A stretch of 39,932 nt of DNA from NCBI RefSeq assembly GCF_018917525.1, contig NZ_JAHLOS010000038.1, positions 1-39,932 of the forward strand, given 5' to 3'. Each line of letters opens with the position of its first letter. Position 1 is the stretch's first letter. The notes under the pieces are model-generated. The model did no database searches. It was not told where the DNA came from and saw nothing but the letters and a program-made list of their open reading frames with translations. Source of the DNA: Enterococcus raffinosus (GTDB lineage Bacteria > Bacillota > Bacilli > Lactobacillales > Enterococcaceae). The position numbers and the translations under genes were made by a program. Shown piece after piece: positions 8,731-17,236 of the stretch.

Positions 8731-8825
8731 GTAAAAATCTGTTAAAGTTTGAATAAACGAAACGTCAAAACGGATGTTATATAGTACAGAAAAAAATAAA
8801 TTAAGTTGAATAAGGAGTGGAAAGA

Positions 8826-10049
8826 ATGGATTTATTGATCAAACAAGCAAGATTAAATGATGGTGATGCCTTACAGGATATCGCAATCGATCAAGGAAAA
8901 ATTGTAGAGATTGCACCTGAAATCAAGGATTCCGCTAAAGAAGTGATTGAAGCGAGTGGACGAGTACTGATTCCTGGATTGATAGAAAGTCATATTCATT
9001 TAGATAAAGCACTGATTGCCGATCGTGAACCAAACAAGTCAGGAACATTGAAGGAAGCTATTCAAGTAACTGCAAAACTTAAACCAACTTTCACAGAAGA
9101 AGATGTCTATACTCGTGCGAAGCGAGCTTTGGAAATGATTATCCGTCGTGGAGCGACAACTGTAAGAACCCATTCTGAATTTGATCCGGCACAAGGTTTC
9201 ACTGGCTTCAATATGATCATGAAATTAAAAGAAGAATACAAAGATTTGATTGATATGCAGGTAGTCGCATTTCCGCAAGAAGGAATTTTTAAAGCACCTG
9301 GTACTGATAAAATGATGTATGAAGCGATGGAAATGGGTGTGGATGTTGTTGGCGGTATACCTTACAATGACGCGCCTGCGAATGATCACATTGATTTGAT
9401 TTTCGAAATTGCAAAGAAATATGACAAAGATATTGACTTGCATCAAGATTTTGCAGATGAAGCGGATAATACTTCAATCGAATATTTATGTGAAAAAACG
9501 ATTGAGGAAGGTTATCAAGGACGTGTATCAGTGGGGCATTTAACAGCATTACATGCTATGCCAAAAGACCAATTGGATCGTGTGATTAAAAAAATGTCAG
9601 AAGCAAAAATCAATGTGATGCCGTTGCCCGCGACCGATTTGCACTTAGGAGCCCGCAACGACGAATATAATATTCGGCGCGCGGTTACACCGATTCGTAA
9701 GTTAAGAGATGGTGGTGTCAATATTTGTTTAGCTACTAATAATATTCGAAATGCCTTCACACCGTATGGAAATGGAGATTTGATGCAAATTGCGATGCTG
9801 GCTGTGCCAGTAGGTCATTTAGGCGGAGCTGATGATTTGCCGACGGTTCTTCCAATGATTACAGAAAATCCTGCAAAAGCATTGGGATTAACTGATTATG
9901 GTATCAGTGTAGGTAAAAAAGCTGACTTGGTTTTATTAGACACCAAGGTTAAGGCGGATGCTGTCATTGATATACCTGAACGACTATATGTCATTAAAAA
10001 TGGTCGGATCACGGTAAAAGTGAACCATCAAGCAAATATTTTAAAATAG
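8826..10049 (+). CDS. Cytosine-deaminase-like amidohydrolase with altered active site
   Basis: The 407-residue protein belongs to the amidohydrolase superfamily near cytosine deaminase/AtzC. Aligning by motif to E. coli CodA, the metal ligands His61, His63 and His214 correspond to His56, His58 and His206, and catalytic His246 to His238, with equal spacing over the last half. However, CodA Glu217 falls on Phe209 and metal-ligand Asp313 on Asn305 (ATNNIRNAFTPYGNGD). It is therefore unlikely to be an ordinary cytosine deaminase; ring opening or another hydrolysis of an N-heterocycle is possible. I chose ATG 8826 with AAGGAG 8 nt upstream; the in-frame GTG at 8817 overlaps that binding site. Its operon partners imply a substrate leading to a carbamoyl compound. 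Confidence 0.8.
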   Translation: MDLLIKQARLNDGDALQDIAIDQGKIVEIAPEIKDSAKEVIEASGRVLIPGLIESHIHLDKALIADREPNKSGTLKEAIQVTAKLKPTFTEEDVYTRAKRALEMIIRRGATTVRTHSEFDPAQGFTGFNMIMKLKEEYKDLIDMQVVAFPQEGIFKAPGTDKMMYEAMEMGVDVVGGIPYNDAPANDHIDLIFEIAKKYDKDIDLHQDFADEADNTSIEYLCEKTIEEGYQGRVSVGHLTALHAMPKDQLDRVIKKMSEAKINVMPLPATDLHLGARNDEYNIRRAVTPIRKLRDGGVNICLATNNIRNAFTPYGNGDLMQIAMLAVPVGHLGGADDLPTVLPMITENPAKALGLTDYGISVGKKADLVLLDTKVKADAVIDIPERLYVIKNGRITVKVNHQANILK

Positions 10050-10147
10050 ATTTTTTGAGTAAATAGTGTTTCAGAAGTATTTTTTCTTTCTTCTTGAAGA
10101 AACCCTTTTTAAGATTAATCAAAGAGCATGAAAAATGGGAGAATCTT

Positions 10148-10981
10148 ATGTATGAAGAACGGGCCAGGATTAGTTCTTATCTTTCAACTTTGGATCATTT
10201 TGGAAAGATTGGGAAAATTCATAGTATATTTGAGCATTCACTTAATCTGATTTTCGAAGAACATTTGATAAATTTAACTGAATCAGGAAATTTTTTATCT
10301 AGTTTCGGTATACAGTTGTCACAAGTTACTTTTCAAGAAATTCTACCTTTTTGTCAGTTGGGTAATGTTATAAAAATGACTGAACATTCATTAACCGTTT
10401 ACAGTCAGTTGGGAATCAAACGAGTATTATTTTCTGACATCCAAGTCGTTCCATTAAATATTAGAATTATTAAACCCCAAGTGGAGCCTTTATTAACCTT
10501 AAGAAAAATTTTGAATACGAAACAATTAGAGAAACGATTAGGTTTATTTATCGGAAATAGAGAAAGAAGGTATTTTAATTTCCTACAAAATACCGAAATT
10601 AAAAATAAAAAATGGTCAGCGTTAGTAGAATATTTTGTAGGTCGAGGCAAAGGATTAACTCCCAGTGGAGATGATCTAATAATGGGTTATTTGTTTATAC
10701 TGAAGATATATGGGCATAAAGTTTGTTCCGTATTAGAATCACAGCTGCAAGAAGCGAGCGATTTGACGACTGATGTTAGCTGGAATTATCTATCAGTGTT
10801 GCTTTCCGGGTATGCAAGTTCACCGTTTATTGAGTTGCTATCTGGATTAGAGGAGAGAGTCCCCTATGATAAATTGGATCAATTAGTGGATGAGATTCTA
10901 GCGATAGGGCACACTTCTGGTAGTGATAGCTGCTACGGTATTCTCTTAGGTCTCTCCGCTGTTCAGAGAAACTTTGATTAA
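10148..10981 (+). CDS. DUF2877 protein (AllH/YlbF-type carbamoyltransferase subunit)
   Basis: This protein of about 277 residues carries the two DUF2877 signatures: GRGKGLTPSGDDLIMGY in the C-terminal half and IGHTSGSDSCYGILLGL near the end. E. coli YlbF (AllH) is the third component of oxamate carbamoyltransferase with FdrA and YlbE, which supports assignment to the same complex as the fused gene upstream. The reading frame is open back to a TTG at 10094, but that codon has no binding site. ATG 10148 has GGGAG 6 nt upstream and gives the usual family length of about 270. It is separated from the amidohydrolase by 98 bp with no terminator and is followed by a strong one, so it is probably the operon's last gene. 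Confidence 0.82.
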   Translation: MYEERARISSYLSTLDHFGKIGKIHSIFEHSLNLIFEEHLINLTESGNFLSSFGIQLSQVTFQEILPFCQLGNVIKMTEHSLTVYSQLGIKRVLFSDIQVVPLNIRIIKPQVEPLLTLRKILNTKQLEKRLGLFIGNRERRYFNFLQNTEIKNKKWSALVEYFVGRGKGLTPSGDDLIMGYLFILKIYGHKVCSVLESQLQEASDLTTDVSWNYLSVLLSGYASSPFIELLSGLEERVPYDKLDQLVDEILAIGHTSGSDSCYGILLGLSAVQRNFD

Positions 10982-10988
10982 TTTAAAG

Positions 10989-11035
10989 AAGAGCCACTTT
11001 GGAAAAATTTATACCCAAAGTGACTCTTTCTTTTT
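10989..11035. terminator. Bidirectional terminator ending the carbamoyltransferase operon
   Basis: AAGAGCCACTTTGG pairs with CCAAAGTGACTCTT with one C-A mismatch, followed by TTTCTTTTT. It lies between the convergent DUF2877 gene and the leftward ABC exporter genes. On the minus strand, AAAGAAG upstream becomes CTTCTTT downstream, so some leftward termination is also plausible. Confidence 0.85.
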
Positions 11036-11804
11036 AACTTCTCAACCCGCGTCCGCGATCGATCAAATACCAGCAAACGCTGTAAAGCACCACGATGAAT
11101 AATACTAAAATCGACATGGAGACCACGATCGACACATCCATCACCCCAAGGAATCCATAACGAAAACCAGAGATCATATAAACGATCGGATTGATTTTTG
11201 AGACGGCTTGCCAGAATGGCGGCAGCATGGAAATAGCGTAGAAAACTCCTCCAAGATAAGTCAGCGGCTGTAAAACAAAGGTCGGTACGATCGACACATC
11301 ATCAAAGGATTGAGCGAAGATCCCGTTCAATAGTCCAGCTAATGAAAATAGGATAGCGGTCATCAACAAGGTGATGACAACAATCGCCCATGAGTAAACA
11401 TGCAGCGGCACGAAAAACAATGAAATAATCGTGACAAGTGTGCCAACCATGACACTTCGGCCAACTCCGCCGATCACAAAGCCCCAGATAATGATATGGG
11501 TTGGAACGGGTGCGACTAAGATTTCCTCGATATTCTTTTGGAATTTTTGCGAGAAGAAGGATGACGAGACATTGGCGTATGAGCTGGTGATCGCCGACAT
11601 CATAATCAACCCGGGAACGATAAATTCCATGTAAGAGAAGCCAGCCATATCACCGATTCGTCCGCCGATCAAATTGCCGAAAATGACAAAGTACAGCGAT
11701 GTGGTGATGACTGGCGGAACTAAAGTCTGTACCCAGATCCGCAGATAGCGGTTGGTTTCTTTGACTGCCAGACTTTTAAGGGCAGTAAAATAGAGATTAG
11801 ACAT
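11034..11804 (-). CDS. ABC-2 type exporter, membrane subunit
   Basis: The 256-residue integral membrane protein has about six hydrophobic segments and the ABC-2 family pattern FVIFGNLIGGRIG ... EFIVPGLIMMSAI ... FLQPLTYLGGVFYAISMLPPFWQ. Its length equals that of E. coli YadH, which it resembles together with its ATPase partner. It probably exports a drug, lipid or polysaccharide precursor; the substrate cannot be read from the sequence. Its start overlaps the 3' end of the ATPase gene by 8 bp, with GGAGG just upstream, so the two are translationally coupled. Confidence 0.9.
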   Translation of the reverse strand: MSNLYFTALKSLAVKETNRYLRIWVQTLVPPVITTSLYFVIFGNLIGGRIGDMAGFSYMEFIVPGLIMMSAITSSYANVSSSFFSQKFQKNIEEILVAPVPTHIIIWGFVIGGVGRSVMVGTLVTIISLFFVPLHVYSWAIVVITLLMTAILFSLAGLLNGIFAQSFDDVSIVPTFVLQPLTYLGGVFYAISMLPPFWQAVSKINPIVYMISGFRYGFLGVMDVSIVVSMSILVLFIVVLYSVCWYLIDRGRGLRS

Positions 11805-12714
11805 GATTTTCCTCCGTGATTTTTAGGAATAGTTCTTCTAGGCGGTTGGATTTGTTCCGCATGGAAAGGACTTTGATTCCTTGATTGGTTAGCTGTTCGA
11901 AGAGCTCGTTGATCCCTTGATCACGTACGACTTCAACTTCTAAGGTTTGGTCATCCTCAAAGGTATGTTTAAAGCCAGTGATTACCGGTTGTTTGTCATA
12001 AGGTTCAAGATCAAAAATAAACGTTTCGAACTGTAATTTCGATAGTAATGATTTCATGCTGGTGTTTTCGATCAGTTCCCCAGATTGGATGATTCCAATA
12101 TTGCGACAAAGCATCTCCGCTTCTTCTAAATAATGAGTGGTCAAGATGATCGTTGTGCCGTTAGCATTCAGTTCTCTAAGGAATGTCCACATTTCGCGGC
12201 GCAGTTCGATATCCACTCCAGCAGTTGGCTCATCCAAAATCAGCAAACGCGGTTCATGCATCAGGGCGCGCGCGATCATCAAACGCCGTTTCATCCCGCC
12301 AGAAAGCATTCGGGCACGGACATTGCGTTTTTCCCATAGGTCAGACTGCTTCAAATATTTCTCACTGCGGATCATGGCCTCTTTGCGGGGCACGCCGTAA
12401 TAGCCAGCTTGATTGACCACAATTTGTTGAACAGTCTCAAAAGGATTGAAGTTGAATTCCTGCGGGACAAGACCGATTTGCTGCTTAGCCATTACCAACT
12501 CTGTGTCCAAGTCATAGTCGAAAACTTTTACGTTTCCAGCGGTTTTATTAACTAAAGAAGTAATAATCCCGATGGTCGTGGATTTGCCAGCACCGTTCGG
12601 ACCTAACAGTGCGTAGAAATCGCCTTCCTCAACCGTCAGATCGATCCCTTTTAAAGCCTCTACACCAGTGGCATAGACTTTTCTCAAATCTTTTATTTCA
12701 AGTGCATTGGTCAT
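11797..12714 (-). CDS. ABC-2 type exporter, ATP-binding subunit
   Basis: The 305-residue ATPase has Walker A GPNGAGKST (about residues 39-47), Q-loop LVPQE, signature LSGGMKRRLMIARAL, Walker B LLILDEPTAGVD and H-loop TTHYLEEAE. The 80-residue C-terminal extension is typical of DrrA/YadG-like exporters. It powers the ABC-2 membrane subunit encoded immediately downstream. GAGGAG lies 10 nt before the ATG. The divergent LysR regulator across a 180-bp gap could control it, although nothing in the sequence proves this. Confidence 0.93.
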   Translation of the reverse strand: MTNALEIKDLRKVYATGVEALKGIDLTVEEGDFYALLGPNGAGKSTTIGIITSLVNKTAGNVKVFDYDLDTELVMAKQQIGLVPQEFNFNPFETVQQIVVNQAGYYGVPRKEAMIRSEKYLKQSDLWEKRNVRARMLSGGMKRRLMIARALMHEPRLLILDEPTAGVDIELRREMWTFLRELNANGTTIILTTHYLEEAEMLCRNIGIIQSGELIENTSMKSLLSKLQFETFIFDLEPYDKQPVITGFKHTFEDDQTLEVEVVRDQGINELFEQLTNQGIKVLSMRNKSNRLEELFLKITEENHV

Positions 12715-12896
12715 TTAGTGTATTCTCCTCATTTCTATCAGGTGTTGATTTTAAGTGCTTCAGTTTCGTTTCATCCAATTCTCTATTCTATCATTGATTT
12801 TCCTGATCACAAGCCTGAAATGCTTCATTCACTTCTGAATATTTTGAAGTTTTTCTAGCAGGTTTGTTAAAATGGAAAAGAAGCGGAGGGATGCTC

Positions 12897-13775
12897 ATGT
12901 ATTTAGAAAAGTTGAAATACTTTATTGATTTAGTCCAAACCGGCAGCTTTACCAAAGCCGGAAAGAAAAATTTTGTTTCCCAAGCAAGTATTACCCAGCA
13001 GATTCGTTTTTTGGAGACGCATTTTGCCTGTCAGCTGATTGATCGTTCAACGATTCCCGTAAAGCCGACCGAAGCTGGGAAACTGTTGTATCAGGAGGCC
13101 CTCCAGCTAATCCAACAGTACGATCGATTAACGCAACGGATGTCAGATTACAATGAACAAAAAAAGCGGGTCCGGATCGAGTACACTTCGATTATGGACA
13201 TTCAATTGTTTTCTCAGGTCATGCAGGATAAAAAGCTTGAAGAGGAAAACATTCTATTAGATGTGGAGAAGGTGCCGTTGAAGGGTGTCGCTGAAAACTT
13301 GTTAAATCATCGGTATGATCTTGCGATTAGTTTTGATTCGGAATTTTTTGAAGAAAAGCAAATTCAAACACTTCCGCTATATTATGGGGATTACTGTGCA
13401 GTGGTCGGTAAGAAGCACCCATTTTTTACTAAAGAATCATTGACGCTTGAGGAGCTATACAATCAATCCATTGTGATGCTTTCGCCAGAAACGATAGGAA
13501 AATCCTACTATTTAATGCTGGATCATGCATTGCAGGATGGGTATGCCCCCAACATCGTAAAAGTGACCAACGATATCGAGACGGAAATCTTTCTGATCCA
13601 GAACAATGAGATGGTGGGCTTTTTTCCTGAAAATTACCCGTTGATCGAGGATGACATGGATCTGAAGTCGCTACGAATCGAGGATTCTCATCATCAATTT
13701 GAGATTGTTTTAGCCTATTTGGCCAATGAACAAAACGCAACTGTTCAGCGACTGCTTGAGCGGCTGAAAGCGTAA
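12897..13775 (+). CDS. LysR-family transcriptional regulator
   Basis: The product of about 292 residues has an N-terminal winged HTH (MYLEKLKYFIDLVQTGSFTK..., with SQASITQQIRFLE as recognition region) and a LysR-type effector-binding domain of about 200 residues. I chose ATG 12897 because GGAGG (12885-12889) is 7 nt away; upstream in-frame ATGs at 12864 and 12891 have no or too-close sites. It is divergent from the ABC exporter and 94 bp upstream of the NmrA-type oxidoreductase, either of which could be its target. Confidence 0.88.
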   Translation: MYLEKLKYFIDLVQTGSFTKAGKKNFVSQASITQQIRFLETHFACQLIDRSTIPVKPTEAGKLLYQEALQLIQQYDRLTQRMSDYNEQKKRVRIEYTSIMDIQLFSQVMQDKKLEEENILLDVEKVPLKGVAENLLNHRYDLAISFDSEFFEEKQIQTLPLYYGDYCAVVGKKHPFFTKESLTLEELYNQSIVMLSPETIGKSYYLMLDHALQDGYAPNIVKVTNDIETEIFLIQNNEMVGFFPENYPLIEDDMDLKSLRIEDSHHQFEIVLAYLANEQNATVQRLLERLKA

Positions 13776-13869
13776 TAACTTTTACTTATAGGGCATTAAA
13801 TAGATGTATTGGTATTTGTTCACTGAATCACATATGCTTAACTTATCAAAAATGAGGAGGTTTTATTCA

Positions 13870-14811
13870 ATGAATAAACTGATTTTGACAGGTGTAGATG
13901 GAAATTTAGGCGGACAAGCAGCCGAGTATCTAATGACGATCGCAGAAAAGGACCGCTTAGTCTTTTGCGGCTATGATCCCGCTTCGCTAGAAAAATTTTC
14001 AGCCCAAGGCGTAGAAACCCGAGAAACGAATTTCAATCATGTCGAAGGCTTAGCCGAAAAATTTGCGGGCGGAGAAGCGTTGGCCTTGATTTCGATGCCT
14101 TTTGTGGGAGAAAAACGTCAAGCAGCCCATAGAAATGTCGTTGATGCTGCCAAAGCAGCTGGCGTGAAAAAAATCATTTATACTTCCTTGGTCAATGCGG
14201 CAGATCCAGAGAATCCAAGTATTGAGAAAATCGACCACGCCTATACAGAGAAGTACATTGAAGAAAGCGGACTTGATTATATTTTCTTACGCAACTCCCA
14301 ATATGCCGAAGCCATGATCACGAACTACTTTACCTATGTAAAAGGCGATGGTGTGCTAACTAACAGTCAGGGTGATGGGAAGATGGCGTATATTTCAAGA
14401 AAAGACTGTGCCAAAGCTGTTGCATATGCTTTAAACAATCAAACGCTGCATCACCAGATTTTGAATATCAATGGAAAAGAGTTAATGACGATCAGCGATT
14501 TTGTTGCGGTTGGCAATGAGGTTACTGGCAATAAGGTCAGCTACCAAGAAATCTCCGATGAAGAAAACTATGCGGTATTCGATGCGATGGGCGTTCCGCG
14601 AACGACCGAAGGAAAGTTTAAAGAAGATTCCGAAGCACCATTTTCTTCAGAAGGAATGGTCACTTTTGCTCAAGCGATTCGGGAAAATAAGATGACTGAA
14701 CACACCGATGATTTTGAAAAATTGACCGGTGACACGCCACTAACTGTTCGCTATATGTTTGAACACGCAGAGGAATTTCAGGTAGGCGAACGCCATTCGA
14801 AAGATGTGTAA
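13870..14811 (+). CDS. NmrA/SDR-type NAD(P)-binding oxidoreductase
   Basis: The 313-residue protein begins with a Rossmann fold, MNKLILTGVDGNLGGQAAEYL, with the GxxGxxG-type pattern of atypical short-chain dehydrogenases. It then shows KKIIYTSLVNA and YIFLRNSQYAE, typical of the NmrA/QorB group (NAD(P)H:quinone reductases and redox sensors). No clear YxxxK catalytic pair is visible, as is usual in this group. ATG 13870 is chosen because GAGGAGG ends 9-10 nt upstream; the open frame extends to 13804 without a binding site. It is followed by a terminator. The substrate is unknown. Confidence 0.85.
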   Translation: MNKLILTGVDGNLGGQAAEYLMTIAEKDRLVFCGYDPASLEKFSAQGVETRETNFNHVEGLAEKFAGGEALALISMPFVGEKRQAAHRNVVDAAKAAGVKKIIYTSLVNAADPENPSIEKIDHAYTEKYIEESGLDYIFLRNSQYAEAMITNYFTYVKGDGVLTNSQGDGKMAYISRKDCAKAVAYALNNQTLHHQILNINGKELMTISDFVAVGNEVTGNKVSYQEISDEENYAVFDAMGVPRTTEGKFKEDSEAPFSSEGMVTFAQAIRENKMTEHTDDFEKLTGDTPLTVRYMFEHAEEFQVGERHSKDV

Positions 14812-14820
14812 TGGATAGGG

Positions 14821-14858
14821 AAAGCATCTCACTTATAAGATAGGTGGGGTGCTTTTTT
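14821..14858 (+). terminator. Rho-independent terminator after the NmrA-type gene
   Basis: AAAGCATCTCAC pairs with GGTGGGGTGCTTT using two G-U pairs, followed by TTTTTT. It separates the oxidoreductase from the MutS-like ATPase gene. Confidence 0.85.
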
Positions 14859-14927
14859 ATTATGAGTCATTTTGTCAAGCTATTTCTAATGGTAGAATGA
14901 TTAAAAAAGAAGACGGGGGTTCAATTA

Positions 14928-16586
14928 TTGGAAGTGATCTGGATTTATGGGATTTTGTTTGGGATTGTAGGAATATTTTTTCTGATCTATGCCTATTTTT
15001 TGTATCGCAAGAAACTAAAAATCAAGGCGCGGATCAAGGCAGAGTATGGGAAAAAAATGGAATGGAAACTGGATGAACGGGATTATGCCAGTATGAAGAA
15101 GTATTATCAGCAGAAGAAATCGGATGAGCCAACGATTGATGATATTACCTTCAATGATTTAAATATGGATGAGATTTTTAAACAGGTAAAAAATACGCAG
15201 TCTAGTATTGGGGATGAATACAGCTACGATTTTTTTAGAAGGCAGAAAAATCCTGATTTGACTCATTTTGAAGCGGCTGTTCAGTGCATGAGTGAGCAGG
15301 CTGAAGCTCGGGAAAAACTGCAATTTGCCTTTTATCGAATTGGGCGGAAAACCAATAATCAGTTGGTTGAGTTATTACTGGAGCCCAGTAAGTTTCCTAA
15401 AATAGCGATGCTGCCAATTGTTTTGGTGACGGTAGTCGGAATAGGCAGCTTGATCTGGCTGGCAGTAGATATTGATTATGGGATTTTAGCTGTCTGTCTG
15501 AGCTTTTGTGTGGGTTTGATTTTATTTTCGATCGTGTTGCGAAAAATTTATCAGGCGTTTGAAGCTTTGGGGATGTTTACACGCATGGTTCGGGCGGCGA
15601 AGGTGATGGTGAAACTAGAGCTTCCGGCCTTCAAAGAAGAAACCGATCAGCTGCGTAAAAATCTTAAAGCGTTTAAAAACATTACAGGATTGGCAGATTA
15701 TATTGTGCAAATCTTTGGCTCTTCCAACAGCCTAATGATGATCATTACTTCTTATTTTTCTTTGTATGGCTATGCTTATTTTATCATGGTCAAGCTGTTT
15801 CAAAAGTATCGCAGTGAAGCGTTGAAACTGTATGAAACCATTGGATACATCGAGCTGTGTATTTCGATTGCTTCTTATCGAGAAAGTTTGCCATATTATT
15901 GTCTGCCGAATTTTAATGATAGTGATCAGGTAACGTTCGAAGAGATCGTACATCCGCTGTTAAAAGAACCCGTTCCGAATACGCGTAGCATGGGAAATAA
16001 GGTGTTGATAACGGGTTCAAATGCCAGCGGAAAATCGACCTTTGCCCGAACGTTAGCGATCAATGCGATCTTTGGACAGCTGTTTAATACTTGCTTGGCT
16101 AAGAGTTTCAGCTTTAAACCATGTGCCGTCTATAGTTCGATGAATTTAAAGGATGATATTGTTACCGGCGACAGTTTCTATATGGCAGAGATCAAGTCGC
16201 TGAAGCGCTTGTTGAAAATCGCTGAATCTAAAGAGTATGCCATGATCTTTATGGATGAAATGTTTAAAGGAACCAACATGATCGAACGGATCGCTGCTGC
16301 TTCGATCATTCTGAAAAAATTCGCTGACCTGGATTGTTTCATTTGCCTGGCAACACATGATGTAGAGCTAAGCCGAATCCTAGGTGAACGCTATGAAAAC
16401 TATCATTTCCGAGAGGTCGTGACAGCGGATGATATTCTATTTGATTACACGTTGCGAGAAGGCGTAACGACTGGCAGTAACGCGATCAAATTATTAGCCT
16501 ATTGTCATTATGATCAGGAAATCGTTGATCAGGCCGAAAAGTATGCTGAGAACTATCGACTATCAGGCGAATGGGAAAAACTATAA
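14928..16586 (+). CDS. Membrane-anchored MutS-like ATPase
   Basis: The 552-residue protein ends in a MutS-family ATPase domain: Walker A GSNASGKSTFAR near residue 365, a D-MAEIKSL segment, Walker B AMIFMDEMFKGTN and CLATHDVELS. Instead of mismatch-recognition domains, it has one N-terminal membrane helix (residues 4-26) and a pair of helices at about 165-208, with a basic linker after the first helix. It lacks the N-terminal DNA-reading domains of MutS and the Smr domain of MutS2. These proteins are common but uncharacterised in Firmicutes, so a repair role should not be assumed. TTG start with GGGGG 8 nt upstream. It is monocistronic, between two terminators. Confidence 0.82.
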   Translation: MEVIWIYGILFGIVGIFFLIYAYFLYRKKLKIKARIKAEYGKKMEWKLDERDYASMKKYYQQKKSDEPTIDDITFNDLNMDEIFKQVKNTQSSIGDEYSYDFFRRQKNPDLTHFEAAVQCMSEQAEAREKLQFAFYRIGRKTNNQLVELLLEPSKFPKIAMLPIVLVTVVGIGSLIWLAVDIDYGILAVCLSFCVGLILFSIVLRKIYQAFEALGMFTRMVRAAKVMVKLELPAFKEETDQLRKNLKAFKNITGLADYIVQIFGSSNSLMMIITSYFSLYGYAYFIMVKLFQKYRSEALKLYETIGYIELCISIASYRESLPYYCLPNFNDSDQVTFEEIVHPLLKEPVPNTRSMGNKVLITGSNASGKSTFARTLAINAIFGQLFNTCLAKSFSFKPCAVYSSMNLKDDIVTGDSFYMAEIKSLKRLLKIAESKEYAMIFMDEMFKGTNMIERIAAASIILKKFADLDCFICLATHDVELSRILGERYENYHFREVVTADDILFDYTLREGVTTGSNAIKLLAYCHYDQEIVDQAEKYAENYRLSGEWEKL

Positions 16587-16595
16587 ACAACTCTT

Positions 16596-16631
16596 AAGGC
16601 CGTGTCCTATTGAAGGATACGGTCTTTTTGC
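16596..16631 (+). terminator. Terminator after the MutS-like gene
   Basis: AAGGCCGTGTCC pairs with GGATACGGTCTT (two wobble pairs) around TATTGAA and is followed by TTTTTG. Confidence 0.8.
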
Positions 16632-16684
16632 ACGTAGAAAACTATAGATAAGAAATGCTGGAGATGATTTTAATCAATGTCCAC

Positions 16685-17236
16685 CTACTGATAGAGAAAG
16701 AACCCTGCAAATCCTGCCACACACATCAAAACAATGGGGTTAGGCTTGAATTTTCGCAGAATGATTAACGAAGCTGTGAATAAAATTGCGACTTTCCAAT
16801 CAAATTGTGGGAGCAAATTGCTGGAAAAATCTGATGAACCAAAAAAAGCCAATAAAAGAATGGTAAAGCCTGCCGACATGATCAAGCCAACTGAAGAAGC
16901 TTTTAGGCTTTTCAGAGCAGCTGCCACATAGAGGGAGTCGTTATGTTTTTGGAAAAACTGATACAAGCTAATGGAGATTACGCAGCCTCCTAAAATACAA
17001 CCAATGGTAGCGACGATTGCGCCGGAAATTCCGTCAATTTGCATGCCGACAAAGGTCGAAGTATTGACTGCCAGCGGTCCGGGCGTCATCTGCGAGATGG
17101 TAATAATATCACTGAAAACTTTTTCACTCAGCCAACCTTGCTGATGAACCACCTGCTCCTGAATCAAAGGGATGATGGCATAGCCGCCACCGATGCTGAA
17201 TAGCCCGATCTTGAGAAAGGTTAAAAATAACTGCAT
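16685..17236 (-). CDS. Chromate transporter family protein, second half-size subunit
   Basis: The 183-residue membrane protein is of the short CHR type. It has the signature FLKIGLFSIGGGYAIIPLIQEQVV and, after it, SQMTPGPLAVNTSTFVG, followed by four or five helices. In this group two half-size proteins with opposite topology form one transporter for chromate, sulfate-like or other anions. Its ATG overlaps the stop codon of the first subunit in the string TAATG, so translation is coupled. No chromate resistance context is present, and the real substrate may differ. Confidence 0.88.
   Translation of the reverse strand: MQLFLTFLKIGLFSIGGGYAIIPLIQEQVVHQQGWLSEKVFSDIITISQMTPGPLAVNTSTFVGMQIDGISGAIVATIGCILGGCVISISLYQFFQKHNDSLYVAAALKSLKASSVGLIMSAGFTILLLAFFGSSDFSSNLLPQFDWKVAILFTASLIILRKFKPNPIVLMCVAGFAGFFLYQ

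Noticed and set aside
8749-8783. Promoter directly before the amidohydrolase gene (TTGAAT...TATATA)
   Set aside because: The spacing is about 23 bp, too long for a standard promoter; the operon promoter upstream suffices.
14928-16586. Calling the protein MutS or MutS2 mismatch repair
   Set aside because: It lacks the mismatch-recognition, connector and Smr domains and has membrane helices.
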